From Bimuria novae-zelandiae CBS 107.79 (taxonomy: Eukaryota > Ascomycota > Dothideomycetes > Pleosporales > Didymosphaeriaceae), in contig ML976731.1 of NCBI GenBank assembly GCA_010015655.1, positions 318,804-382,803 on the forward strand: DNA of 64,000 nucleotides, in the 5' to 3' direction. A program made the translations under genes and the position numbers. The notes under the pieces were generated by a model, which was given only the letters and a program-made list of their open reading frames with translations, searched no databases and had not been told where the DNA came from. Below are positions 48,331-58,941 of this stretch, piece after piece; positions within the stretch are counted from its first letter, which is position 1; each line of letters opens with the position of its first letter.

Positions 48331-48850
48331 CACTTGCACTTCTAGAACTACGTCTAAAAACCACGCGAGTGTACTACCTTAACCACCCTAAAGGGCGTTA
48401 TAACTATATTACACACGGACTAAAATGTGTAAGGTAGATAGTTATGCGCAATCTTTAAATGTTTTATAGCTCTATTTACTATTACCTAGAGGATCTGCAC
48501 GCCGACATGCATTTAGAAGTAGTTTAATTATAGTAGATACTTACTATTATTGTCTTATTTCCGTACGAGTCGAAATCGCATTGTCTATCTCACTTTAAAG
48601 GGGAAGTTAGAGGCGTTAACGCTATCGCCGCCCATACTACTAAAGAGTATCTTTAGCTAGGCCCTAATACTAGAGCACCCAGTTTACTTGTTATCTATAA
48701 AAAAGCCAGGTTTAGTTATCGCGAGGAGATGGCACGTGCTAAAGCGTGCGAGACTATTTACTATAAAGGGCACGGGCAGCGCGTAAAGCGTGGCTAATAG
48801 GAGTAAATAGGTAGTAGGCGGCGCGAGCCCGGTATAGCCCGGGCCGTATA
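48331..48850. other. RIP-affected DNA before the pogo array
   Basis: No gene assigned. A 71-codon minus ORF crosses the left end of pogo-1 and is an artefact. Confidence 0.4.
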
Positions 48851-50951
48851 ACGTGTTCGTGCGCGTAACGATTGGATTCGCGTAATAATTGCCAAACACC
48901 AGAATAGCTCTATTAGCAATAAGGCAATAGAGCTACCCATAGTTAGTATTATTATAAGATTTTCTAGTTAATTACTATATAGATCCTTGCAATTAATTTT
49001 CACTATTTATATCTATTAAGAAGCTTAACGTCGCGGCTGCTACGTGTAGATTTGGTTAGGGCAGTAGATGCGCCCTCTAAGGCCTCCCTAATATCTATAG
49101 CATTAACACCACGTTTCTAACGCTTTTTACTCTATAGAGATAACTGAGAGGCCTTTCTCTTACCCTTTTAAGATAGTTACAGAGCTTTTTTAGCGTTGTG
49201 GGCAGACTTCTGGGCAGCGCGCTAAGTAGCCTTTTTAACCCTCTTCTCCTTCTTTGCCTTCTTAGCTACCTCTCGCGCAGCACGCTTTTCCTGCTATATT
49301 TTCTCCTTATATAGCTTAGCTACCTTCTTTAGCTCTGCTGTCTCTACTTTTTAAAGCTACTATTACTTATCCTCTTGCTCCTTAATTAATTAACGAACAT
49401 GTGCCTCCCTTACTTTCCTCAGTAACTATAAAATAGCCCCACTATAATACCCCTAGCGCTATTAAAGGTTAAGAGCTTTACCCTTCTTTTTACGCTTTTT
49501 CTTAATAGATAGCGCCTGCCTAAGCCCATCGTTGTCATGCTTAAGCAGCTTATTTTGGACAGATAGATAGTAGAGTAATTAACAAAGCTTCTTTATATCT
49601 TAACTACCCTGTTCCTTTACTACTAATCGTAAAAGCCTATCCACCTTTCTCTAATTATAATCGCTAAGCCCTAATAAAGAGCTATTGCCTGATTCTTAAT
49701 CCTGCGTGAACCTATTAAGGATAGAATTAGGATTAGGTGGTGATATGCCTGTGGCTCTAAAAGAGCTAAGGATAGTTAATTTCTTAAAGGAGGCCTTCCA
49801 CGCATTCTAGAATAGGGGGAAGAAGTCGTCTTTAGTAATAGAAGCTAGGCCTTAGCTTCTATAAAGGTATCGTGATAGCTCTGCTGAGTACGCTGTTAAT
49901 AGAGGCTTAAACATCGCAATATTAAGTGGGTAAAGCGTATAAGTTAAGTAAGGAGGCAGGACAGCAAGTAGAATCCTATACTTATTATAATAGTTAATAA
50001 AGTCTATAGTAACATGAGATCCGTGGCCGTCTATAATTAAAAGTTAATAGGATCGTCGAGTCTTCTCTTTTATATAGCGATTAAACACCTGCTTAAGCCA
50101 GGCAAGCCCGATATCGTCGTTTGTCTAGCCAGAGGATAATAAGGTAATAAAGACTTCGTGTTCTCCTGCCTTAATATCCTCTACCCAGCTTAATTGGATG
50201 CCCTTGTTGGCGGCCTCATAGATAAGGCTTAGCGGCAGACCTAATCCATTAGCGTAGATATATGCCAGGAGCGTGATCCATGCGCGATTACTATCTTAGA
50301 GTAATACCCTAACCTCCTTTTTCTCCCACATTTGTCTGCTAAATATCCTCTTTAATCTACTAATAATACCGATTAGGCAGCCTTTCTCATCCGTATTATA
50401 GATATAACGAGGATCTATATAATATTAATCCATCTTGCTGTGTAGAAATTGGAAATAGAAGCGATATTTATCCTCTAAATTAGCTTTGTGGCGATTACTG
50501 TCCATGCCAACCGTCTATTATAAGATGAGATAAATGCTATATTAGTTAATAAAGCGCGTAACCCAGCTCTCGCTAACTGGCTCCTTTACTATTGTAGAGG
50601 CGAAGTTCTGTATTATCTCTCTAGTGGGAGGTATATGTCTCTCTATGAGTCTTTTAATATATTGTACAAGCTCCTCCTCTTGCTAGACGTTAAGCTTTTG
50701 TTGATTAATTCTCTTAGTTGTTCGCGACAATTAAACCCCTCTATAATTTCGCGATAGAGTATTGCGATTAACACTATGCCTACGCGCTATTTTAGGGTAA
50801 GTAAAGCGTTCTCCTGGATTTAGCGATTCGATTTTATCAATCGCAGCTTGAATTGGATCCATGTTAATAGAATTATAACGCGCTAAAGGTTGAGGTAGTT
50901 TGGTGTTTAGCGATTATTACGCGAATCCAATCGTTACGCGCACGGATACGG
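48851..50951 (-). mobile_element. Fot/pogo transposon, pogo-1
   Basis: 2,101 bp with roughly 50-bp terminal inverted repeats: left ACGTGTTCGTGCGCGTAACG, right read inward CCGTATCCGTGCGCGTAACG, both continuing GATTGGATTCGCGTAATAAT. Flanked by TA at 48849-48850 and 50952-50953. Size and structure are standard for Fot1/pogo (Tc1-mariner superfamily). It carries one minus-strand transposase. Confidence 0.9.
49003..50862 (-). pseudogene. pogo-1 transposase, lightly to moderately RIP-damaged
   Basis: ATG at 50862 (MDPIQAAIDKIESLNPGERF). HTH (YPKIARRHSVNRNTLSRN), CENP-B-type region, GMDSNRHKA, then the DDE core: first Asp kept in IYNTDEKGCL, second kept in LLIIDGHGSHV, third changed to Asn in YPLNIAMFKPL. 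The C-terminal tail is Lys/Arg-rich (KKAKKEKRVKKAT) with coiled-coil character. The reading frame is kept throughout; damage is TAG/TAA codons at former Gln/Trp sites. About 620 codons. Confidence 0.85.
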
Positions 50952-50953
50952 TA

Positions 50954-53088
50954 CTATATCTATATACTAAACGCCCGGAGTTACTAAACGCCCGCCGCGT
51001 AACATTTACACTATATTTTAACGCGTAATAACTTAACACTATACTAGGATTAAGTAATGCGCTTGCAGTAATTAATGCACTAAAGCTAGGAAAGAAATCT
51101 ATATATACTTATATTATAGAAAATTATAGTATTTCTTACACAACGTTATTACGCGCGCACTAAGGCGTGCAGGTCCCCTAATATATTAATGTCTTTAATA
51201 ACTACAAACTTAACGACTAGTAAGAAGATAACCTAGTTAAATATATTAAAGAGCTAACTGCGCATTACTTGCTACCTATAAGGAGTATAGTGTAGAATTT
51301 CGTATCTATAATTACGTAGGGACGCGTTTCTAAAAGCTAGGTTACGCGCTTTCTCTACTATTACAATAATTAGCTTACCTCTTAATAGACTACAGGCATG
51401 GACTCTAATTATTATAACGCTAAATTAGTGCATAAGTATAGGCTATACTTTAACTTATTATAGCAGAAAATTACAGAATATAATGTTAAAGAGGAGAACA
51501 TATATAATATAGATAAGAAGGGCTTCGCGATTAGGGTACTAGGCAGGTTAAAACGCATCTTTAGTAGGCGTTAATATAAGAAGAAGGAAGTTAGGCAGGC
51601 TTATTAAGATGGCTTACGTAAGTAAGTAAGCCTTTTGGCCGTAATCTACGCGAATAGTACTGCTCTTCCCCCTGGCATTATCTTTGCATTAAAAAACTCC
51701 ACTATCCAGAGCCACTGGGTGGCGGATATTAAGGCCGGAAAACACGCTATCCATGTGGCTTCTTTACCTTCTAGATAGACAAACAATGACATTGGGCTAG
51801 CCTGGTTAGAGCAGGTGTTTAACCGTTATACTAAGCTAAAGGCTAGGTTAGAGTACCGCCTCTTAATTATAGATAGTTATAGCAATTACCTAACGCAAGA
51901 ATTCCTTAAATACTATTATAAAAATTAGATTATACTAGTAGTGTTACCTCCTTACAGTACCTAGACTTTGTAGCTATTAGATATTATCTACTTTAAGCCT
52001 CTCTCTTCTAACTATAGTAGCGAACTCGACGACTATCTCTAGAAGTCTTAAGGCCTATCCCTACTGTTAAAAGGTAACTTCTTTAACCTATTCTAGCCTG
52101 CCTGGGTTAACACATTTAAAGAAGAGCTTATAAAGAAGTCCTTCTTAGCCACCGGCATATCCCCGGTAAACCTTAACATTATACTTAATAGGTTCCGCCA
52201 TATAACTCCTAAGAACTTAGAATTAGATTCCTCTGTTTCTATAGCTTATTCTGTAAAAGATTGGCTTAAAGCTTGTAGTACACTACGTGTAGAGGCAAAG
52301 GATCCGCGCAGTGTAGGTGCGCGAAAGCTAGGTTAAACTATCCACTACCTCTTAACCTAAATTAAGCTCCTTTATAGCGAAAATAATAGCTTGCGTAAGA
52401 AGCTATACCAGAACAAAAAGTGCAAGAAGTAGGCCAGCAGGCAATTAGATCTATAATAATATTAGGAGTATTATAGTAAAGTAATAATATAGTTGCCTAG
52501 AGCCTTTCGAGAGGCGCGCGCTCGCGCAGCTATTATAGAATAAGAGAGGCAAGCTAAGGAACTAAAAAAGGCTAAGATAAAGGAGTTAGCTTATGCTAAT
52601 AAGATATATAAGGAGAAGATTGCAGAAGAGAAGCGTGAGAAGCAGGCAAGGGAGAAGGTAAAGTAAGACTAGGTTAACGCAGAGACGCGCGCAGGTATAG
52701 AGGAACGTAAAACTAAAAAAAAGCGTAAGAAAGAAGAACGCAACGCTAGAAAAGCGCTATAATTATTTTAAAAAGGTAAACGCAAGGTCTTACAAGCTAT
52801 AGCACTTAGAAAAAAGTAGAAACGTGGTGCTGCGGCTACTTATAGTTAACCTATTATTCGTAAGCGTTCCCTAACTCCTAAGCTTAAAAAGAGCAGTCGC
52901 GGCCGCAAAATTAGACTAAAGAGGATGTGGCAGGCATTAAAATAATTACATAAAGCTATAGAATAAACCATTAAAAGTTCTTATAATAATAGCTATTATA
53001 TGTGGCTCTATAGCCTTATGTCTATAGTGGGCGTGAAGGTGCCAAAGCGGGCGTTTAGTGACTCCGGGCGTTTAGTGCATAAATATAG
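50954..53088 (+). mobile_element. Fot/pogo transposon, pogo-2
   Basis: 2,135 bp. Terminal inverted repeats: left CTATATCTATATACTAAACG then CCCGGAGTTACTAAACGCCC; right read inward CTATATTTATGCACTAAACG then CCCGGAGTCACTAAACGCCC. Flanked by TA at 50952-50953 (shared with pogo-1) and 53089-53090 (shared with pogo-3). The repeat itself contains ACTAAACGCCCG twice. Confidence 0.9.
51045..52965 (+). pseudogene. pogo-2 transposase relic
   Basis: Start apparently changed from ATG to ATA near 51045, then LGLSNALAVINALKLGKKS. GMDSNYYNAK, then the catalytic core: NIDKKGFAIRVLGRLKRIF, LLIIDSYSNYL and LDIIYFKPLSS, so all three Asp remain. A long basic C-terminus (REARARAAIIE, KKKRKKEERNARKAL) follows. Multiple TAG/TAA codons in an otherwise continuous frame. 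Different in sequence from pogo-1 and pogo-3. Confidence 0.8.
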
Positions 53089-53090
53089 TA

Positions 53091-55208
53091 CTGTGCTAAC
53101 GCGCGTGCCGCCCCGGTTCGCGTGCCGCCCTACTAATAATATACCTATTACTATAAAGATAAGGCTGCAGAGAGCCACAAAATAGCTATTATTATAAGAT
53201 TTTTTAGTGGAGAGACTTGTAATATGCTCACGATTGCTATTTACTACTTATATTTACTTGGGAGAGTAATTGTGCGGCCGCGAGAGTCGACTTTTAGTAG
53301 GGCGGCTAGTGTAGCTTCTAGGGACTCCTCTAGAGCTACACTACTACTAGCGCGTTTCTTAGGCTTAGACTTTAAAGAAGGACCTCTTAAGGCTTTACGC
53401 TTACCCTTTTATAAAGTTTAAGATACTTTCTTTATATTTTAAGCTACTCTTTTTGCCTCGCGCGCGGCCTCCTATTTGGCCTTTATTTAATCTCTTTCTA
53501 CTTTAGCTCTCTCTCTTTCTATACGCTTCTCCTCCTTCTCTTTTTCTTTAAGTAGCTTAGAAGACTTTTAAAGTTTCTTTTAATTAGCTTTTACAAGCTC
53601 CTTCTTATACTAGAGTTTTTTATTTACTCTCTCGCGTGCACGTGCCTCTCTAATCTTATAAGGAGACTAGAGTACTATACTACTATAGTACTCTTACCTC
53701 TACTATAAATTAAGAGGCCTGCTACGCTTCTTATAATGCTTTTTAGTATTAAGAGCGACGCTTAAGCCCTCGTTTTTGTGTTAAAGTAGTTAATTTTATG
53801 CTTAGAGATAGTGGAGTGTTTAGGAGAGCGCCTTTAACTTCTTAGCGGCAATATCCTCTACTATAGACTATACAAGACGGTTTAAACAACTCTATTTAGC
53901 CTCTCTAAGAGCCTCTAGACCTACTTTATCTAGCTCCTCTTAATTATTAGTAAAGCGTTTGAGTATAACTATGCAGTCTTTAGGCCATATACTAGTAGCT
54001 TTAAAGGACTTTAGGATAATCTCTATCTTAAAGGAGGACGTCTAGGCACTCTAAAATAGTGGGAAGAAGTCTTCCTTTATAATAGGTACTATCCCTTAGC
54101 TCTTTTAGAGGTAATTAGTAAGGACCTTAGTGTAGGAGCTAGAGAGAGGTTTAAAGTAAATAACGTTAAGTGGCTAAAGCGTATAGGTAGAGTGGGGAGG
54201 AAACATAGCCAGTAGTATATAGTGAGTTATAGTACTCGAGAAACTCCATTATTAGGTGACTATTATAGCCGTCGAGTATAAAGAGACGCTAGTCTCTCCC
54301 TTAGCGCGCTTTTTACTTTATGCAGTAATTAAAAACCTGCTCTAATTACGCTAAACTAGTGTTATTATTTATCTAGCCTAACGAAGTTAAGCTAATAAAG
54401 ACATCGTGCTTGCCAGCTTCGATACTAGCCACCTAAGTTAACTGTAGTGACCCAGATGCTCTTAGAAAGAGAAGAGTAAATAGGAGAGCGCTTCTATTAG
54501 CGCAAATAGCTACTAATATAGTTAACTACTTACGTAAGCTATTTTACAGTAAATCTTTTATCTCTCCTCTCTCCTAAGCTACTTAACTAAAGACGCGTTT
54601 AGAGCGTCCTATAACGCCAATTAAGAAGCCCTTTTTATCTATATTATAGGTATTACATAATAGTATATTATACTCTTCCATCTTTGGGTGCAGCAGATCG
54701 AAGTACGCCTTATACTTAGTTTTAGAGTTGGCTTTATGGCGGTTAGAGTCCATTCCTTTAGTCTATTTATAGATAAGATTTTTACTATTTTAGTGCAAGA
54801 AGCGCGTTACTTAGGCCTAACTTATAGACTTTTTAGTAATTAAGGACGCGTAATTTTGTATCATCTCTCTTATTAGAGGCAGCCCTTTTAGGGATAGATC
54901 TTTAATATACTATACAAGCTTAGCTTCTTAATATAGATTAAGTTTCTTTTAGGAGGTGTTTTTAGCTTCCTGCGGGGCTTAACAGCCTTAGTGTCTTCGG
55001 GCTAACGTAGATCTTAATACACTATACTACTTAATAATTACCCTGTACGAAGATTATTCTCTTGGTTTAGCGTATTTAATTGCTCTAAGTGCGGCCTCTA
55101 TAGCTACTATAATTATTAAGATGCAACGCGTTAAAGTTAGTGTCTTATTTAGTGTTCTGGGGTTAGTAGGGTGGCACGCGAACCGGGGCGGCACGCGCGT
55201 TAGCATAG
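53091..55208 (-). mobile_element. Fot/pogo transposon, pogo-3
   Basis: 2,118 bp. Terminal inverted repeats: left CTGTGCTAACGCGCGTGCCG, right read inward CTATGCTAACGCGCGTGCCG, both continuing CCCCGGTTCGCGTGCC. Flanked by TA at 53089-53090 and 55209-55210. One minus-strand transposase. Confidence 0.9.
53180..55110 (-). pseudogene. pogo-3 transposase relic
   Basis: Minus-strand pieces in order: GMDSNRHKANSKTKYKAYFD, YNIDKKGFLIGVIGRSKR (first Asp), RLFILDGYNSHLIMEF (second Asp), PLNVIYFKPLSSSYT (third Asp now Asn), and a basic tail. No ATG remains at the expected start near 55110. Many RIP-type stops. Confidence 0.75.
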
Positions 55209-55303
55209 TATACTACTATTAGTAAGCGCCTAGTAGAGTTTTTAGTAAAAGAGGCTAAGAACCCAATTGGCTAGCGCGTAAAGTATAACCAGATAATACA
55301 TAG

Positions 55304-56153
55304 TGTCCCTAGTACTAACGTTGAGTCCGCGGTGGTCGGTTATGCGGAATTATTAAGTAGATTAGAGAAGGGAGGGTGGCTTCTTTTTATTTAGGGAGGA
55401 GGCGAGCAGGTGCGTAGATAGGCAAAAGCTAGCCACCTACGCGAGGCGCTAGGTGTGGGTATTTTTAGTTTAACTTAGACTAAAAGTAAAGGGTAATGCT
55501 ACTTAGCTTTTAGGGTTAATATTACCGCCTAAAATAATTAGGGCGCTATAAATGGCGTCGTATAGCTAGTTAAGGGAGAGGATATTTATTAACGTAAGTA
55601 TAAGATCTGCGAGCGTAAAATAATTAAGATTAGTAAAGAGAGTAGTAGTCCTAATACTTTTATAGTAGAGAAAACGTACGTTATAGTGTAATTACGTGCG
55701 AGAGCCAGTTCTTTACGTCCTTAGTATTTAGCGCTCTATACTAGCTGGCGGCTAGGGCGTTGGTAACTACGTAACGCCTCTACCCGCCCTGCTTAGTGCG
55801 GCGACCTAAGACGGCATAATAAGTACCTGCCAGCGTTGGCTGCATAGTTATAAGGTTTTATTACGTATTTAAATCGTCGCATGCAGCGTGGATACAATAG
55901 TAAGTATAAATAAAGATAAGCGCGGCGCTAAAAGGTAGTTAAAAAAAGATGGCACGGAGCACCTCTACTAGTAGCCATAAAAGGGAAGCGCGAGCGCGGG
56001 CCATAAGAGAGAGTAAAAGGTAGCGAGAGAGAGAGAAAGAGAAGAACCTTTACGTAAAATACTTTAGAGAAAAAATAGTAGGGTGCTTATTATAGGAAAG
56101 AGGTAAAAATAAACATTTATATAGATAAAGTATTAGCAAGGGCAAGTCTTACA
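55304..56153 (+). repeat. LTR-like repeat L2 (partner of L1)
   Basis: 850 bp, TGTCCCTAG..AAGTCTTACA, less mutated than L1 at its ends. Its right end is separated from the TLH2 start at 56177 by only 23 bp. See L1 for content. Confidence 0.65.
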
Positions 56154-56176
56154 TTATTATATATAATATTAGTTTT

Positions 56177-58941
56177 CTAACCCAGGGCTGCAACTGGAGT
56201 TAGGGCTAAGTCTAGTTTTATAGTTAACTTTGTTAGGGATAGAATATCCGCGCTAGGCTAATTCCTGTGCGTATATTTTATTACGTAGGCTAAGTCTAGT
56301 AAACACTTACTCGCCGGTCTAGTTAGGTTCCCATAGGCTAATTAACCTAAAATTTGGGCTATAGATTTAGCGCGTTAAGTTACACGTCCTAGCTAATTTA
56401 TAGCGCTAGAAACTATATAGTTATAGATATTAGGGTTGCGCGTTAGGGCTAGGATAAATATAATAAGGTGGCGATTAGACACTAGAGGCGACTCTAAAAT
56501 AGAGGCCAACATGTAGCACAAGTAAAGACGCGTTAAGTCGTAAAGAATTCCACGCGTTAAAAAGGCTATATAGTGTAATAGGGACCTATTATTAGGACCT
56601 ACTCGTAATAGCGTCGAGCCCGCCATTATGGCAAAAAGTAGTATTATAAGCGAGTATTTTAAATATTTACCCGAGCATTTATTAGCGATATGTAAAGAAT
56701 ATAGGTACGGGGTTTTACCTAGCCAGGCTAGAAGCTATTTATAGCGTGTTTATAGGCTTAGTAGTAAGAAAGCACAGCTGGTAGCAGATAAGCTTAGTAG
56801 TTAGGCCGGTTTAATATAGTATACCGGCAAGCTAGAGGCGCCCTATTAGACTATTAAGCCTATTAGCCAGTTACTAGTGTATACGGACGGGTTAATGTGC
56901 CAATTAAATCCATATTAATATTACTAGATATTTTAAAGTAAAGAGGTTATAAGGAAGCATTAGTAAAAGGTGCATAATTAGTTACTAGTAGGTAAAGGTA
57001 GTTATCCTAGTTAAATAAAGTAAAAGCGCATATAGTTACGCAATAAGCAGGATTACAAAGCTATTTATTACTAGAGATTATTTACCCAAGGCGCTGGTTC
57101 GCAGTATTTCGAGGTCTACTAACCTAACTCTACCCCCGAACCCGTGGACGGCGAGGCCGGGTGGGTAAGCGTTAGTAGAAATATAAATAAGGCGTGGGCT
57201 AACGTATAAAAGCGGGCTAGGATAATAATTTAGGATAGCGCGCGGGATAAAGTAAATTTATGGCTAAAGTAGACTAAGTAGATACTATATTTAGTAGGTA
57301 TAAAGTAGCCTAAATTATTAGCCAGCGTAAAAGAGCCCAAAGCTAAAAAGAAGTCTATAGCGGCCGCCATATAGGAGGCTATAGATAGGTTAGCGTAGTT
57401 TAGTTAGGTATTCGTTATCCACCGCACGAGGATATTCGTGCGATTAAAAGTAATCTAGATAAAGAAGCACTAAACGCGGTTTACGCTATTATAGCTACAT
57501 ATAAATAAGAAGGTAGTTAGTAACCATGCCTAACTATAAAAGTAAATATTAATATTTTTTTAGCGGACGCAGCAAGCGCACGCGTGGAAGAGCCCTATAT
57601 ACTAGTTTACCTAGTAATAGCGCGAGGCGTGGGAGGCTTTGCTAAAGGCGGTAGGAGGAGTAGTAGAGGCGAAAGAAAAGGAAGAGATAGAAGAGATAAA
57701 AAATAAAGAGGTAAATAAGGTAATAATAGATAACGTAAACAGTGTAGTGGGGGAAATAGAGGCTAAGTAAGAGGTAGAAGAGGGTAGAATTATAGGCAAG
57801 CACAAAGCGTTATTAAGTATTAAGAAATTATATTTAGCGTTTTACATTATATTATTAAGCTAGTCTATTACCTATAAAGAGTACGATAGCCCGTTAGTGT
57901 GTGTATTAGCCATATTAGGGGTAAAGAAGGATAGGTAGAAGGGCGCCAAATAGTACCTGCCTATTTTATTAGCTATTATTAAGGTTACCTAGTTTATAGT
58001 AGTGTAGTAGGCGTTAGAATTATTAGATATATTTATAAGAGACGATATAGACAGCGATAGCGCGTACGAGAGTAATAGGGATAGTACCTAGTAATAGGGC
58101 CAACTAAAAGGGTATTTATAGTAGATCTAGTAGATAATAGACAGGTTTATAGTGCGCGATAGCCACAGCCCCATGTAGTGGATATTAGATTTACGGACGT
58201 ACGGGCTAAAGATCTATTATAATACGACGTTACGTAGCCATGTAGAGTGGGTAGAGCAGGACGAGTTATTATATAAGGAGCTATAGTTTACTATAACCTA
58301 GTTCCGCAGCATGGTGCACGGGTTAAGGGAGGAGAGTTAATAATTATTAATAGAGAATTTATTATTTACTAATAGCCTGTTCGCCGAGCCTGTCCCTAGC
58401 ATCCCATAGGAGAGTTTACGCGATAATCTAACTAATAAGTAACTAGGGTAGAATTTTTTAAAAAACTAGCGCACCCGCATGCCCGTGGATAAAAAGTAGT
58501 AGTTATATAAGTAGGTTAATTAGGACGCCTAGATTAGGGACTAGTTTATAAAGCTAGGCACTCGTTCGGGCGTTAACCCGTAAGAGGTTAGGCGGTATAT
58601 AGACTAGGTAGTTATATTTAGGGAGAAGTTAATTGCGTTAATATATATTATAGGCGAATAGCCAGCCAAAGGACCCGAGATTATAAGTATTTGGCATAGT
58701 AACATAGTTAAAGGGGGCTATTATAATATATCTATTAAGGACGGTAAGGTAGTGTTTATAATAAGATACTATAAAGGGTATGCTATTAGTAGTAACGTTA
58801 AGATTATTTACCGGTATTTACCACGCGAGGTAGGTAAGTTAGTAGTATATTATATATGGCTAGTGTTGCTGTTCTAGCAGCGGATAGAGGCGATAGTGTA
58901 AAAAAAGAAGGTAATTTTATTATATATATAATTAGTCGACT
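56177..58941 (+). mobile_element. telomere-linked-helicase repeat, copy TLH2, 3'-truncated
   Basis: Begins CTAACCCAGGGCTG and aligns with TLH3 up to a GTCGACTCTAAC / AGCCAACCCTAAC point, where TLH3 starts. It therefore keeps the leader and about 770 codons but lacks the helicase. The junction with TLH3 is head-to-tail at a shared CTAAC. Confidence 0.75.
56628..58941 (+). pseudogene. TLH protein fragment: zinc fingers and part of the recombinase-like domain
   Basis: ATG at 56628. Same order as TLH1 and TLH3: zinc-finger motifs, Glu-rich acidic region near 57680, then the central domain. The Arg of the recombinase-like box I (PARGPEI in TLH3) is Lys here (codon AAA at 58668), a G-to-A change. 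It ends before the second Arg/His/Tyr boxes. Many RIP-type stops. Confidence 0.65.
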
